64,000 nt of DNA from Mesorhizobium australicum WSM2073 (lineage in GTDB: Bacteria; Pseudomonadota; Alphaproteobacteria; Rhizobiales; Rhizobiaceae). Each line of letters begins with the position of its first letter. Positions within the stretch are counted from its first letter, which is position 1. The translations under genes and the position numbers were made by a program. The stretch is taken from contig NC_019973.1 of the NCBI RefSeq assembly GCF_000230995.2, positions 3,858,001 to 3,922,000 on the forward strand. The letters are read 5' to 3'. Below are positions 27,853-39,339 of the stretch, one piece after another. The notes under the pieces were generated by a model, which was given only the letters and a program-made list of their open reading frames with translations, searched no databases and was not told where the DNA came from.

Positions 27853-29298
27853 ATGTTGATGCGTACCCTATATCGAATGAAGGCTCGGTCGCGCTTGGTG
27901 CGCGCCCTGGCGATGGCGTTTACCCTGGCTGCGAGCGGCGTGCTTGCCTTGCCCGGAGCGGCGAAGGCGGACAACGACATCGTCTATGTCTCGTCGACCA
28001 AGAATGCGTCGATCAAGGTTGCCAAGGGCAAGCCCAAGACGATCATGACGAGCGCGGCCTTCTACCAGATCGTCATCGGTGATCCGGAGATCGCCAACGT
28101 CAACCCGCTGACCGACAAATCCTTCTATGTGCTGGGCAACAATCTCGGCACCACCGGCATTGCGCTGTTCGACCAGAACAAGCAGCTCGTCGGCACCGTG
28201 GACATCGAGGTGACGCTCGACACCGACCAATTGGCGAACACTATCCGTGCCAGTGTGCCGGACGCCAAGATCAAGGTCGGCTCGGCCAACGGCCGTGTCG
28301 TGCTGTCGGGTGAGGCGGATGACGCGGTTGCAGCGGATAAGGCAAGCAAGATCGCCAGCCGCTTTTCCGGCAATGAGGAAGTGATCAACTCGGTCAATAT
28401 CTCTTCGTCGCAGCAGGTTCAGCTCAATGTCCGGTTCGTCGAGATCAACCGCCAGGCAGGGCAGGACCTGGGCGCGAAATACAGCGCCAATTTCGCCTAC
28501 GGCTTCGGCGGTCGCGACATTTCACTGGATCCGGGCACGGTCCCAGCGGCGGGGACCGGCGAGATCATCGGCCGACTGCTGTCGAACGGCGTCTCGATCG
28601 ACATTGCCATTAAGGCGCTGGAAGAGCGCGGCCTTGCCCGTCGGCTGGCTGAGCCGAACCTGATCGCGCGTTCAGGGGAGACAGCGAGCTTCCTGGCCGG
28701 CGGCGAATTTCCGATCCCGGTTTCGGAGGACAACGGCAAGATTTCGGTCAGCTACAAGAAATATGGCGTTAGCCTGGATTTCAAGCCGACCGTACTCAAG
28801 GACGGGTTGGTCAGCCTCGACATCGCGCCGGAAGTCTCCTCGATCGATGCGTCGGCGTCCTACAATATCGGCAACATTTCCGTGCCCGGCTTCATCGTGC
28901 GCCGCGCCAAGACCTCGGTCGACCTGAAGAACGGCCAGAGCTTCATGATCGCCGGGCTTTTGCAGTCCCAGAACGACATCACCACGTCTCGCATTCCCGG
29001 CCTTGGCAAGATGCCGGTGCTTGGAGCGCTGTTTTCGTCGAAATCCTATCAGCGGCGCGAGACCGACCTGGTCATCATCGTCACGCCCTATCTGGTCAAG
29101 CCGGTCGATCCGTCGAAGAAAATGGCTGAGCCGACCGATGGCACGCAGCCAGCCAGCAATGTCGACTATTTCCTCAACAACACCGAGGAGGTGAAGGCGC
29201 CGGATACGGGCCGCGCGCTGGCGCTGGCCGACGGCAGTGCCGCACGGGCCGCTCCTGCCACCAAAGTCGGTCATTTCCTCGACCTGCCGAAGGACTGA
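27853..29298 (+). CDS. cpaC: Flp pilus outer-membrane secretin CpaC (RcpA family)
   Basis: Outer-membrane channel through which the Flp pilus passes. 481 residues with a signal peptide (ALAMAFTLAASGVLALPGAAKA). An N-terminal N0-like pilus-secretin domain (ASIKVAKGKPKTIM…VNPLTDKSFYVLG) leads to a BON-like segment (about 135-185), then the secretin domain with VPGFIVRRAKTSVDLKNGQSFMIAGLL and RRETDLVIIVTPYLV, the family-defining C-terminal strands. The tail (GTQPASNVDYFLNNTEEV) is typical of the rhizobial form. Confidence 0.94.
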   Translation: MLMRTLYRMKARSRLVRALAMAFTLAASGVLALPGAAKADNDIVYVSSTKNASIKVAKGKPKTIMTSAAFYQIVIGDPEIANVNPLTDKSFYVLGNNLGTTGIALFDQNKQLVGTVDIEVTLDTDQLANTIRASVPDAKIKVGSANGRVVLSGEADDAVAADKASKIASRFSGNEEVINSVNISSSQQVQLNVRFVEINRQAGQDLGAKYSANFAYGFGGRDISLDPGTVPAAGTGEIIGRLLSNGVSIDIAIKALEERGLARRLAEPNLIARSGETASFLAGGEFPIPVSEDNGKISVSYKKYGVSLDFKPTVLKDGLVSLDIAPEVSSIDASASYNIGNISVPGFIVRRAKTSVDLKNGQSFMIAGLLQSQNDITTSRIPGLGKMPVLGALFSSKSYQRRETDLVIIVTPYLVKPVDPSKKMAEPTDGTQPASNVDYFLNNTEEVKAPDTGRALALADGSAARAAPATKVGHFLDLPKD

Positions 29299-29301
29299 GC
29301 C

Positions 29302-29571
29302 ATGCGTCTGATCCTGAGATCGTGCATCGGCCTGCTTCTTGCCGGCCTGGCAAGCGGCTGCACCAGCGACGACTACGTGCGCAGCGAAGGGGTGACGTCC
29401 GGCGCCGGCGAGGCGCAGGCCGCCAACACCGTCATGCAGATGGTCGACCCGTGGAAGTACGGCGTACAGAACACGAGACTTCTCGTGCCTGCCAAGCGCG
29501 GCAGTGCCGGACCCGTCACGCCCGATCAGGCGGCCGGTGCCAAGGCAGCGCAAACGACCACCGACAACTGA
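29302..29571 (+). CDS. Small lipoprotein in the CpaD position of the tad operon
   Basis: 89-residue lipoprotein with signal and lipobox LAGLASGC (Cys about residue 20), starting three bases after the cpaC stop. Mature part: short, with MVDPWKYGVQNTRLLVPAKRG as its only distinctive segment. By position, between secretin and CpaE, it corresponds to CpaD, but it is less than half the usual CpaD length and I cannot see the CpaD fold. It may be a secretin pilotin or an unrelated small subunit. Function inferred from context only. Confidence 0.7.
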   Translation: MRLILRSCIGLLLAGLASGCTSDDYVRSEGVTSGAGEAQAANTVMQMVDPWKYGVQNTRLLVPAKRGSAGPVTPDQAAGAKAAQTTTDN

Positions 29572-29604
29572 TCCAGACGGCGATCGACCTCACAGGCGGC
29601 GAGA

Positions 29605-30809
29605 ATGGCAAACAGCACCAAGAAAATCCTGCTCGTATCGACAGACCGGACCTTCGCGCAGGACACGAAGACGGCCTTCGCCGCCTCCGAGATCATCCAG
29701 CTCATGACGGTGGAGAAGAACGTCACCGAGCTGCGCGGCGAGGTCCAGGAGGCCGAGTTCGGCGTTGTCATCGTCGACATGGATGCAGCGAAACTCGAGG
29801 AGATCGAGTCCCTGCAGCGCGTCATGCGCCGGCTCGAGGGCAAGGCACCGGTGGTCGTGGTCACCCAGGAGTTCAACGCCGCGGCCGTGCGCATCCTGGT
29901 GCAGCTCAAGGTCGCCGATTTCCTGGTCAAGCCGATCACCACCGCAGACCTCGTGCGTTCGGTCGTGCGGGCTCTGCAGGGACCCGGGCGCGAGGAAAAC
30001 ACCGAGTCGCAGATCTATACCTTCATGCCCGCCGCCGGCGGCGTCGGAACCACGACACTGGCACTGCAGACCGCGTTCCAGCTGCATCATTCGGTGACGC
30101 GCGGCGCCTCGACCTGCGTGGTCGACCTCAATTTCCAGCAAGGTGCCTGCGCCGAATATCTCGATCTCGAGCCGCGTTTCGACATCACCGAAATCGAGAA
30201 CCAGCCTGAGCGCCTCGACCGGCAACTGCTCGATGTGATGCTGTCCAAGCACGCCAGCGGACTGTGTGTGCTGGCGGCGCCGACACATCCGTCCGAAATG
30301 CGGTCATTCAAGACCGATGTCGTGGTGCGCATGCTGGACCTCGTTTCGGCCTATTTCGACAATGTCGTCATCGACATGCCGCGCACCTGGTTTCCGTGGA
30401 CGGAAACTGTGCTGCTCGGTTCCAACAAGCTTTACATCGTGGCCGAAATGACGGTGCCGTGCCTGCGCCATACGCAGCGGCTGATCCAGGCCGTCTACGA
30501 GACCGCCGGCAAGGAAGTGAAGCCGAACGTGATCGTCAACCGTTTCGAGCAGAAGATGTTCGACAACGGCATCAAGCAGGCGGACGTCCAGGAAATCCTT
30601 GGCGAGCATTTTGTCGGCGGCATCGCCAACAACTACCGGCTGGTGCGCGAGGCGGTCGACCGCGGCGTGCCGCTGCACGAGATCGATCCCAACGCCAATG
30701 TCGTCAACGACCTGAAGAAGATCATTCTTCCGGAAGAGGCGGTGGCAACCGCGAGCAAGTCGAAGTCGCTGTTCGGCTTCGGCAGGGGCCTCTTGAAAAG
30801 GAAAGCTGG

Positions 30810-30813
<4 letters not shown>
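29605..30813 (+). CDS. cpaE: Pilus assembly ATPase-like protein CpaE (TadZ family)
   Basis: 402 residues, thought to place the Tad machine at the pole. Residues 6-125 form a receiver-like domain without the usual phosphoacceptor setting (VVIVDMDAAK at the acceptor strand). A MinD/ParA-type domain follows, whose deviant Walker A reads PAAGGVGTTTLALQ (about 140-153): both lysines of the KGGxGK(T/S) motif are replaced, so ATP turnover may be weak or absent. The A' and B strands (CVVDLNFQQGACAEYLDLEP) remain. Its stop overlaps the cpaF ATG (ATGA). Confidence 0.92.
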
Positions 30814-32228
<1,415 letters not shown>

Positions 32229-32233
32229 CCGGC

Positions 32234-33199
32234 GTGTTCGACGGGTTCAGCGCGATATATGTCGTCTATGCCGGAGCCGCACTGACCGGCATCATGGTGG
32301 CCGAGGCGATCTACCTGCTCTATGCCGGACGCAGCGACAAGCGCACCGCCATCAACCGGCGCATGAAACTGCAGGAAAACAAGATCAGCCAGGAGCAGGT
32401 GCTGATCCAGCTGCGCAAGGAGCGCGGTCTCGACGCGGGAACGTCGCTGTTTTCGCCCGACCGGTTCCGTGCCCTGCGCACGCAGTCGGGCATGGTGATG
32501 CCGCTTTCGAAATTCCTGACGATCACCTGCGGTGTGGCGACGGCCGTTGCCCTGGCCGCGATCTGGCGCGGGCTGCCGCTGCTGATGGGGCTCATCCTGT
32601 TCGTCGTGCTGGTGCCGTTGCTGCCGGTCATTACGATGCGCTCCATGCGCAAGCGCCGGCTGAAGCGTTTCGGCATGCAGCTGCCGGAAGCGCTGGAGCT
32701 GATCACGCGCGGTCTCAAGGCCGGTCATCCGGTGCCGGTGGCCATCGCCATGGTGTCGCGCGAGATGCCCGATCCGATCGGCACGGAATTCGGCGTCATT
32801 GCCGACGAAGTCACTTATGGTTCCGACCTAGTCACGGCGCTGAATGCACTGTTCGACCGGGTCGGCCACGAGGATCTGCCGCTGTTCATCACCGCCGTGT
32901 CGATCCAGACCAGTTCGGGCGGCAATCTGCGCGAGATCCTTGATGGGTTGTCGACGACGATCCGCGAACGCGGCAAGCTGCGACGCAAGGTGCGCGCCAT
33001 TTCGACGGAAGGGCGCCTCTCGGCCTACATTTTGACGGCCGTACCGGCGCTGCTGTTCACCGCCATCATGGCCATGATGCCGGGATATTACAGCGACGTC
33101 TGGGGCGTGCCGAAGACATGGTACATGATCGGCGGCTCGGTCAGCTGGCTGATGCTGGGCAATCTGATCATGTTCAAAATGTCGAATTTCAAGTTCTGA
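32234..33199 (+). CDS. tadB: Tad pilus inner-membrane platform protein TadB
   Basis: 321-residue GSPII_F-type platform protein. An N-terminal membrane helix (residues 6-28), a paired helix (about 97-132), the cytosolic F domain with QLPEALELITRGLKAGHPVPVAIAMV and GSDLVTALNALFDRVGHEDLPLFITAVSIQ, and two C-terminal membrane helices. GTG 32234 lies five bases after the cpaF stop. It works with TadC under the CpaF ATPase. Confidence 0.92.
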   Translation: MFDGFSAIYVVYAGAALTGIMVAEAIYLLYAGRSDKRTAINRRMKLQENKISQEQVLIQLRKERGLDAGTSLFSPDRFRALRTQSGMVMPLSKFLTITCGVATAVALAAIWRGLPLLMGLILFVVLVPLLPVITMRSMRKRRLKRFGMQLPEALELITRGLKAGHPVPVAIAMVSREMPDPIGTEFGVIADEVTYGSDLVTALNALFDRVGHEDLPLFITAVSIQTSSGGNLREILDGLSTTIRERGKLRRKVRAISTEGRLSAYILTAVPALLFTAIMAMMPGYYSDVWGVPKTWYMIGGSVSWLMLGNLIMFKMSNFKF

Positions 33200-33200
33200 C

Positions 33201-34163
33201 ATGCAAAGCGTCATTGAATTCCTCGCTTCCCTCGCGCCGACCTCGCTGATGCCGGTGGCCGTCCTCCTGCTTGCCGCGGGAGCGGCCGCTGTCGCCTGGC
33301 CGATGGTGGTGGCGAAGGGCGACCGCAACGACGTCAAGCGCCGGCTCAAGGTCGACCAGGGTCCGGTGGCCGCCAGACCCGAACCTGTGCAGAAGAAGAA
33401 TAGCGGCGTCGTGCGCGAGCAAGCGGTGAAGAGGGCGCAGGAATTCTATGCCAAGAGCGACCCGGAAAATGTCGCTCGCCTGCGCCTGAAGCTCATCCAG
33501 GCGGGCTACATGGAGCCGCGCGCCGTCGGCATGTTCTTCCTCATCCGGTTCACGGCAATGATCGGCACGACGTTCGCGGTCTTCGTGCTCAACCGGTGGA
33601 TGGCCAGTCCCGACGCGACCATGACCAGCCGGTGGACCTTCATCATCCTGTCGGGGGCCGCCGGCTATTTTTTGCCGGGTCTCGTGCTGACCCAGAAGGT
33701 GCGCGAGAAGATGCGCGAATACCGCAACGGCTTCCCCGATTTCATGGACCTGATGATCGTCTGTTCGGACGCCGGCATGAGTATGGAAGCCGGCGTCGAG
33801 CGCGTTTCGAAAGAACTCGCCAAGAGCTATCCGTCGCTCAGCCAGAACCTGCAGCTCGTGTGCTTGGAACTTCGGGCGGGGCGCAGCCTGGACGACGCGC
33901 TGAAGGCGCTCGCCGATCGTCTCAGCCTGGACGAGGTACGCTCCTTCGCCACGCTCCTGCAGCAGTCGAAGGAACTCGGCACCAGCCTGTCGGGCGCGCT
34001 CAGGGTGTTTTCAGACGAAATGCGCCACAAGCGCATGTCGCTGGCCGAGGAGAAGGCCCATGCCTTGCCGGCCAAGATGTCCGTGCCGGTCGTGGTCTGC
34101 ATCCTGCCGGTGGTGCTGATGATCGCGGTCATTCCCATCATCGTCAAAATGACGGCCCATTAG
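33201..34163 (+). CDS. tadC: Tad pilus inner-membrane platform protein TadC
   Basis: 320-residue partner of TadB, with the same GSPII_F domain: GFPDFMDLMIVCSDAGMSMEAGVERVSKEL (about 176-205) and LADRLSLDEVRSFATLLQQSKELGTSLSGAL. Four membrane helices, the last near the C-terminus (VPVVVCILPVVLMIAVIPIIV). It begins two bases after tadB. End of the tightly packed operon; the next gene is 150 bases on. Confidence 0.92.
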   Translation: MQSVIEFLASLAPTSLMPVAVLLLAAGAAAVAWPMVVAKGDRNDVKRRLKVDQGPVAARPEPVQKKNSGVVREQAVKRAQEFYAKSDPENVARLRLKLIQAGYMEPRAVGMFFLIRFTAMIGTTFAVFVLNRWMASPDATMTSRWTFIILSGAAGYFLPGLVLTQKVREKMREYRNGFPDFMDLMIVCSDAGMSMEAGVERVSKELAKSYPSLSQNLQLVCLELRAGRSLDDALKALADRLSLDEVRSFATLLQQSKELGTSLSGALRVFSDEMRHKRMSLAEEKAHALPAKMSVPVVVCILPVVLMIAVIPIIVKMTAH

Positions 34164-34313
34164 CTCTACATTGGAGTGAGATGGCGCGCCGGTGGTTAAT
34201 GATCGGTATTCCGGAAACTGAAAGTTAGCTGCATTTCGGCACCGAAGCTTAATCGCTCTTCTGTAGTCTCTTTCCCGAAGAACGACCCGGCAAATCGGGC
34301 GACGGGGCAGGGC

Positions 34314-34787
34314 ATGCGTCAGATAAAATTTGCGGCGATGGCCATGATGGCAGCCGTCCTAATGATCAGCGGGTGTACGACGAACAATAACGTCGACACG
34401 ACCAAGACCACTGCGATCCAGCCTGAAGGGAAGGATGTCGCCACATCCGACCTGGCGGAAGGCAAGGCACAGTTTCGCGATGCCAATTATGGTCTTGCCG
34501 AAGCGCATTTCCGCAAGGCCGTCGAGCTGAAGGCCGACAATGCCGAGGCCTGGATGGGGCTCGCGGCTTCCTATGACGAACTTGGCCGCTTCGACTTCGC
34601 CGACCGCGCCTACGGCCAGCTCCTGAAGGTTGCCGGCCGCAAGCCGCAGATCGTCAACAATATGGGTTATTCGCAACTGTTGCGCGGCAACAAGAAGAAG
34701 GCCCGGGCGCTGCTGCTCGAGGCGAAGGCCGGCATGACCGATCCCACCGTTGTCGACGCCAACCTCGCCTTGCTGAACAAGGGCTGA
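34314..34787 (+). CDS. tadD: TPR-repeat lipoprotein (TadD-like)
   Basis: 157 residues with signal and lipobox VLMISGC (Cys about 21). Two to three tetratricopeptide repeats follow: DLAEGKAQFRDANYGLAEAHFRKAVELKADNAEAWMGLAASYDELGRFDFADRAYGQLLKVAGRKP is the core (residues about 44-110). Position and TPR content match TadD, the pilus-assembly lipoprotein, though it is shorter than many homologues. It has its own 150-base upstream gap and may be separately transcribed. Confidence 0.75.
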   Translation: MRQIKFAAMAMMAAVLMISGCTTNNNVDTTKTTAIQPEGKDVATSDLAEGKAQFRDANYGLAEAHFRKAVELKADNAEAWMGLAASYDELGRFDFADRAYGQLLKVAGRKPQIVNNMGYSQLLRGNKKKARALLLEAKAGMTDPTVVDANLALLNKG

Positions 34788-34960
34788 TGCCGGTTGATGG
34801 TCGCGCCGTCCAGGGGGGCGATTTTGGCACAGGTGGCATCGACGCTTTGTAAACCCTATTCGCAGCTTGGGCCGAGAGATCGCCCGAAAATCATATCCGA
34901 GGGCTGCCGCTGACCTAGAATGCGGCGCAACCGCCGACGCTCGAGAGGCCTCCGCCCGAT

Positions 34961-36136
34961 ATGCTGGATTTCAGTTCGCTCCTGCTCGCAGCCGCGCTGT
35001 CGGGTACCTGTCTAGCCGCTACCATGGTTGCGATCTGGCTCACGGCGCCGCGGGCGGGCTTCGTGCTGACAGTGGCGTGCGGCATTATCGTGCTCGTCGC
35101 GCATGTGATCCTGTTCTGGCGCTATACCAGGGAGCCCGATCCGCTGCTTTGCCAGATCGCGCTGGCGCTACTCAGCCTGGGTTTTCTCATCATCTGCATT
35201 TCGGCCATGCAGTATCTCGGCGTGCGCGAGCACAGGCGTGCGATCGCGCCGACATTTGCCGCCATGGCTGTCTGCGCGGCCGTGACTTTCATGGGCCTTG
35301 ACGGGGTCGGCTTCGTGATCACCTACGCGACGGTTACCGCGCTGCTCTCGACGATCGGGGCCATGTTCTGGATCAATGGCAGTCACGATCGCCGTATTCT
35401 CCTGGTGGTATCGTTCCTGAGCGGCACCTGTGCGCTGTCGTTTGCCCTTTGCGGCGTGGTTCTGATGGCCAAAGGCCAGTGGACGCTCGGCGTCGCGCCC
35501 GACAATTGGGCCGAACGCCTTAACTCGGTCGTGGCGGTGGCCTGTATGACAGGCCTTGGCGCGTTGACGCTTTCGCTCCACCATCTGCAGGCGCAGATCG
35601 AGCTCAAGGCCGAGACCATGACCGACCCGTTGACCGGACTGATGAACCGTCGGGGGCTGGCGTCGCTTTATGGCGAGCGCACCTTCGGCCCGTTCATGGC
35701 GATCGTCATGTTCGATCTCGATCATTTCAAGCGGACGAACGACATCTATGGACACCCGGTCGGGGACCAGGTCCTGTGCCGCTTCGCCGCCGTCATCAGG
35801 AGATATGCCAGAACCGGGGTCGACGCCTTTCGCCTGGGCGGCGAGGAGTTCGCAATCGTCATGTCGCGCGTGACGGAAGAGCGGGCCTATGACCTCGCCA
35901 GCAAGATCGGCGTCGCTTTCGGCACGGAAGTCGTGCCCACCGCGCTCGGGCCCTTGCGCAGCACGGTCAGCGGCGGGATTGGCTTCGGCGAGGCCGACGG
36001 CAGCACCCTCGATGAGGTGCTGGCCAGGGCCGACGCCACGCTCTATGCCGCCAAGCGTGCGGGGCGAAATTGCGTCATCGGCCGCAAAAAGACGGGCAGG
36101 GCCGACGTGGTCGAGCCGGCCTTGCGTTCCGCGTAG
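34961..36136 (+). CDS. Membrane-bound diguanylate cyclase (GGDEF)
   Basis: 391 residues. Six N-terminal hydrophobic helices (about residues 5-205) form a membrane sensor-like region. A GGDEF domain (about 220-385) follows with DPLTGLMNRRG, VMFDLDHFKRTNDIYGHPVGDQVL and the active-site box RLGGEEF, which predicts synthesis of cyclic di-GMP. The product-inhibition I-site is degenerate: RTGV stands where RxxD is expected five residues before GGEEF. It lies directly downstream of the tad locus and ends one base from the convergent gcvP stop. Confidence 0.92.
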   Translation: MLDFSSLLLAAALSGTCLAATMVAIWLTAPRAGFVLTVACGIIVLVAHVILFWRYTREPDPLLCQIALALLSLGFLIICISAMQYLGVREHRRAIAPTFAAMAVCAAVTFMGLDGVGFVITYATVTALLSTIGAMFWINGSHDRRILLVVSFLSGTCALSFALCGVVLMAKGQWTLGVAPDNWAERLNSVVAVACMTGLGALTLSLHHLQAQIELKAETMTDPLTGLMNRRGLASLYGERTFGPFMAIVMFDLDHFKRTNDIYGHPVGDQVLCRFAAVIRRYARTGVDAFRLGGEEFAIVMSRVTEERAYDLASKIGVAFGTEVVPTALGPLRSTVSGGIGFGEADGSTLDEVLARADATLYAAKRAGRNCVIGRKKTGRADVVEPALRSA

Positions 36137-38947
36137 CTATTCGGCCGCGCCGAGGTAATCCGACAGCGGCGGGCAGGAGCAGACCAGATTACGGTCGCCG
36201 GCGACATTGTCGATGCGCGACACCGGCGGCCAGTACTTCGTCGCCGTGTCGGCATCGCCGGCGGGATAGGCCGCCTCCAGACGCGAATACGGATGGGTCC
36301 ATTGACCGGCCAGCGCCTCGGCCGATGTGTGCGGTGCGTTGACCAGCGGATTGTCGGCCAAGGGCCATTCGCCTTTGGCCACTTTCGCCGCTTCGCCGGC
36401 AATGGCGATCATGGCCTCGCAGAAGCGATCCAACTCGCGCTTGGGTTCGGACTCGGTCGGCTCCACCATCAGCGTGCCGGCGACCGGAAACGACATCGTC
36501 GGCGCGTGGAAACCATAATCGATCAGGCGCTTGGCGATGTCCTCGACACTGATGCCGGCGCTCTCCTTGAGCACGCGGGTGTCGAGGATGCATTCGTGGG
36601 CGACGCGATCGCTCCTGCCCTTGTAAAGCAGCGGGAAATGCGGGGCGAGCCGCGTCGCCACATAGTTGGCCGAAACGATCGCTGTCTCGGTCGCCTGCTT
36701 CAGGCCGGAAGCGCCCATCATGCGGATGTACATCCAGGTGATCGGCAGGATGGAAGCGCTGCCGAAGGGAGCGGCGGCCACGGCATGAGCCGAGCCTTCG
36801 CTGACATGGCCGGGCAGATAGGGCTTCAGATGCGCCCTGACACCGATCGGACCGACACCCGGGCCACCGCCGCCATGCGGGATGCAGAAGGTCTTGTGCA
36901 GGTTCATGTGACAGACGTCGGCGCCGATGTCGCCTGGCCGAGCAAGGCCGACCAGCGCGTTGAGGTTGGCGCCATCGAAATAGACCTGGCCGCCATGCTC
37001 ATGGATGAGGGCGCAGAGGTGGCGGGCGCCTTCCTCGTAGACGCCGTGGGTAGAGGGATAGGTGAACATCAGCGCCGCGAGATTCTTGGAATGCTCGTTG
37101 GCCTTGGCGCGCATATCGTCCATGTCGATGTTGCCGTCTTCCAGGCAGCGCACGACGACGACGCTCATACCGGCCATCGCGGCACTCGCCGGATTGGTGC
37201 CATGCGCGGAAGACGGGATCAGGCAGACGGTACGATGGCCCTCGCCGCGCGAACGGTGATAGGCGCGAATGGCGAGCAGCCCGGCATATTCGCCCTGGCT
37301 GCCGGCATTGGGCTGCAAGGTCACGGCGTCGAAGCCGGTGATCTCCGACAGCCAGCCTTCCAGTTCGCCGATCATGGCGCGGTAGCCGGCCGAATGGCTT
37401 GCCGGCGCGAAGGGATGCAAATTGGCGATGCTTGGCCAACTCACCGGCATCATTTCCGCCGCGGCGTTGAGCTTCATGGTACAGGAGCCCAGCGGGATCA
37501 TGGCGCGGTCGAGCGCCAGGTCCTTGTCGGCCAGCCGGCGCAGAAAGCGCATCATCTCGGTTTCCGACTTGTTCTCGTGAAAGACCGGCTGGGTCAAAAA
37601 CTCCTTGCCACGCGGCTTGCCGGGCAACGTGCTGTCGGCGGAAGCGGCAGCCTTGGCATCGAACAAGGCCGCGATCGCGTCGAGATCGGTGTCGGTCGAG
37701 GTCTCGTCGAAACTGATGCCGACATGGTCGGCATCGAGCACACGCAGCAGCCGGCCGGTCTTTTCGGCGGCGACCGCGATCTGGGCGGCCTTGCCGTTGG
37801 TCTCCACCGTCACCGTGTCGAAGCGGCTGGAGCCGAGCACCGATACGCCCGCCGCCTCGAGGCCGCTTGCCAAGCGGTTGGCCAGCGCGTGTATGCGCCC
37901 GGCGATCGCCTGCAGGCCCACCGGGCCGTGCCAGATGGCGTAGGCGGTGGCCATATTGGCAAGCAGGGCCTGTGCGGTGCAGATGTTGGAAGTCGCCTTG
38001 TCGCGGCGGATATGCTGCTCGCGCGTCTGCAAGGCGAGGCGGTAGCCGGGGCGGCCCTTGCTGTCGGTCGACTGACCGACCAGGCGACCGGGCATCAGCC
38101 GCGTCAGCTTGTCGGAGACCGCGCAATAGGCCGCATGCGGGCCGCCAAAGCCCATCGGCACGCCAAAGCGCTGCATCGGGCCGACCGCGATGTCGGCGCC
38201 GAGTTTCGCCGGCGCGTCGGTCAGCGTCAGACCAAGCGGGTCGGCGATGAAGACGACAATGGCGCCAGTGGCGCGCGCTTTTTCGATCGCCGCCTTGTGG
38301 TCGCCATAGACGCCAAAGGTGTCCGGCCAGGAGACGAGCAGGGCGGCGGTGTTGTCGTCGATCGTCTCGCCGTCGATCTCGATGCCGAGCGGCTCGGCGC
38401 GGGTGCGAACGACGTCCAGCGTCTGCGGGTGCGGCGTGCCCGCAAGCGCCACCTTGGTGCGCTTGTCGCGGTGGTGGCGCAGCGCAATGCCAACCGCTTC
38501 GGCGACGGCCGTCGCTTCATCGAGCAGTGAAGCCGATGCCACCGGTAGGCCGGTCAGTTCGGTGACCAGCGTCTGGAAGTTGAACAGCATTTCGAGCCGG
38601 CCCTGGCTGATCTCGGCCTGATAGGGCGTGTAGGCGGTGTACCAGGCCGGATTCTCGAACAGATTGCGCTGGATGACCGGCGGCACGTGGACGCCGTGGT
38701 AACCGGCGCCGATAAAGCTTTTCAGCACCGTATTCCTTGCCATGGTCACCGACAATTCGGCGAGAGCTTCGGCTTCGCTGGCCGGCGCGGGGAGGTCCAG
38801 CGGCTGGTCGAGGCGGATCGATCTCGGCACGGCCTGGCTGATCAGTGTCTCGACCGAGGGAACACCGATGACGGCGAGCATGGCTCTGACGTCGGCAAGG
38901 CCGGGTCCAATGTGGCGGGCCGAGAAGGGGTAGGGAGCAGCGGTCAT
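36137..38947 (-). CDS. gcvP: Glycine dehydrogenase (aminomethyl-transferring), P-protein
   Basis: PLP-dependent decarboxylase of the glycine cleavage system; hands the aminomethyl group to the lipoyl arm of GcvH. 936 residues, the fused single-chain form. The N-terminal half includes [21 protein letters not shown] and [14 protein letters not shown]. The C-terminal half includes [31 protein letters not shown] and the Schiff-base Lys in [17 protein letters not shown]. Last gene of gcvT-gcvH-gcvP, 18 bases after gcvH, under glycine riboswitch control. Confidence 0.97.
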   Translation of the reverse strand: MTAAPYPFSARHIGPGLADVRAMLAVIGVPSVETLISQAVPRSIRLDQPLDLPAPASEAEALAELSVTMARNTVLKSFIGAGYHGVHVPPVIQRNLFENPAWYTAYTPYQAEISQGRLEMLFNFQTLVTELTGLPVASASLLDEATAVAEAVGIALRHHRDKRTKVALAGTPHPQTLDVVRTRAEPLGIEIDGETIDDNTAALLVSWPDTFGVYGDHKAAIEKARATGAIVVFIADPLGLTLTDAPAKLGADIAVGPMQRFGVPMGFGGPHAAYCAVSDKLTRLMPGRLVGQSTDSKGRPGYRLALQTREQHIRRDKATSNICTAQALLANMATAYAIWHGPVGLQAIAGRIHALANRLASGLEAAGVSVLGSSRFDTVTVETNGKAAQIAVAAEKTGRLLRVLDADHVGISFDETSTDTDLDAIAALFDAKAAASADSTLPGKPRGKEFLTQPVFHENKSETEMMRFLRRLADKDLALDRAMIPLGSCTMKLNAAAEMMPVSWPSIANLHPFAPASHSAGYRAMIGELEGWLSEITGFDAVTLQPNAGSQGEYAGLLAIRAYHRSRGEGHRTVCLIPSSAHGTNPASAAMAGMSVVVVRCLEDGNIDMDDMRAKANEHSKNLAALMFTYPSTHGVYEEGARHLCALIHEHGGQVYFDGANLNALVGLARPGDIGADVCHMNLHKTFCIPHGGGGPGVGPIGVRAHLKPYLPGHVSEGSAHAVAAAPFGSASILPITWMYIRMMGASGLKQATETAIVSANYVATRLAPHFPLLYKGRSDRVAHECILDTRVLKESAGISVEDIAKRLIDYGFHAPTMSFPVAGTLMVEPTESEPKRELDRFCEAMIAIAGEAAKVAKGEWPLADNPLVNAPHTSAEALAGQWTHPYSRLEAAYPAGDADTATKYWPPVSRIDNVAGDRNLVCSCPPLSDYLGAAE

Positions 38948-38965
38948 GTCGATAAGTTCCCGATG

Positions 38966-39334
38966 TCAGGCGATATGGGCTTTGTAGGCGGCCTCATCCA
39001 TGAGGCTGGCGAGCTGACTTTCGTCGGCGAGCTTCATCTTCCACAGCCATCCGGCCCCGGTTGCCGCCGAGTTGACCAGCGAGGGGTCGGACGACAGCGT
39101 GCCATTGGCTTCGGTGATCTCGCCATCGACCGGCGCATAAACGTCCGAGGCTGCCTTGACGGATTCGACCACGACGGCGGTGTCGCCCTTGGCGAGCTTC
39201 TTTCCCGTTTCCGGCAGTTCCACGAAGACAAGGTCGCCGAGCTGCTCCTGCGCGTAGTCGGTGATGCCGACGGTGGCGATGCCGCCCTCAACGCTGAGCC
39301 ACTCGTGATCCGATGTGAAATAGGTTGTTGCCAT
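38966..39334 (-). CDS. gcvH: Glycine cleavage system H protein
   Basis: Lipoylated carrier of the glycine cleavage complex. 122 residues, normal length. The lipoyl-attachment Lys is about residue 60 in [15 protein letters not shown]; flanking family segments are [13 protein letters not shown] and [19 protein letters not shown] 39334 is chosen because AAGGA lies about ten bases upstream, whereas the next Met (39343) would sit on top of it. The start is five bases from the gcvT stop. Confidence 0.96.
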   Translation of the reverse strand: MATTYFTSDHEWLSVEGGIATVGITDYAQEQLGDLVFVELPETGKKLAKGDTAVVVESVKAASDVYAPVDGEITEANGTLSSDPSLVNSAATGAGWLWKMKLADESQLASLMDEAAYKAHIA

Positions 39335-39339
39335 GGAGT

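Noticed and set aside
36293-38530. 745-codon open frame antisense to gcvP
   Set aside because: GC-rich coding DNA produces long open frames on the opposite strand. The translation is rich in Arg/Gly/His with no recognisable domain, whereas gcvP is unmistakable.
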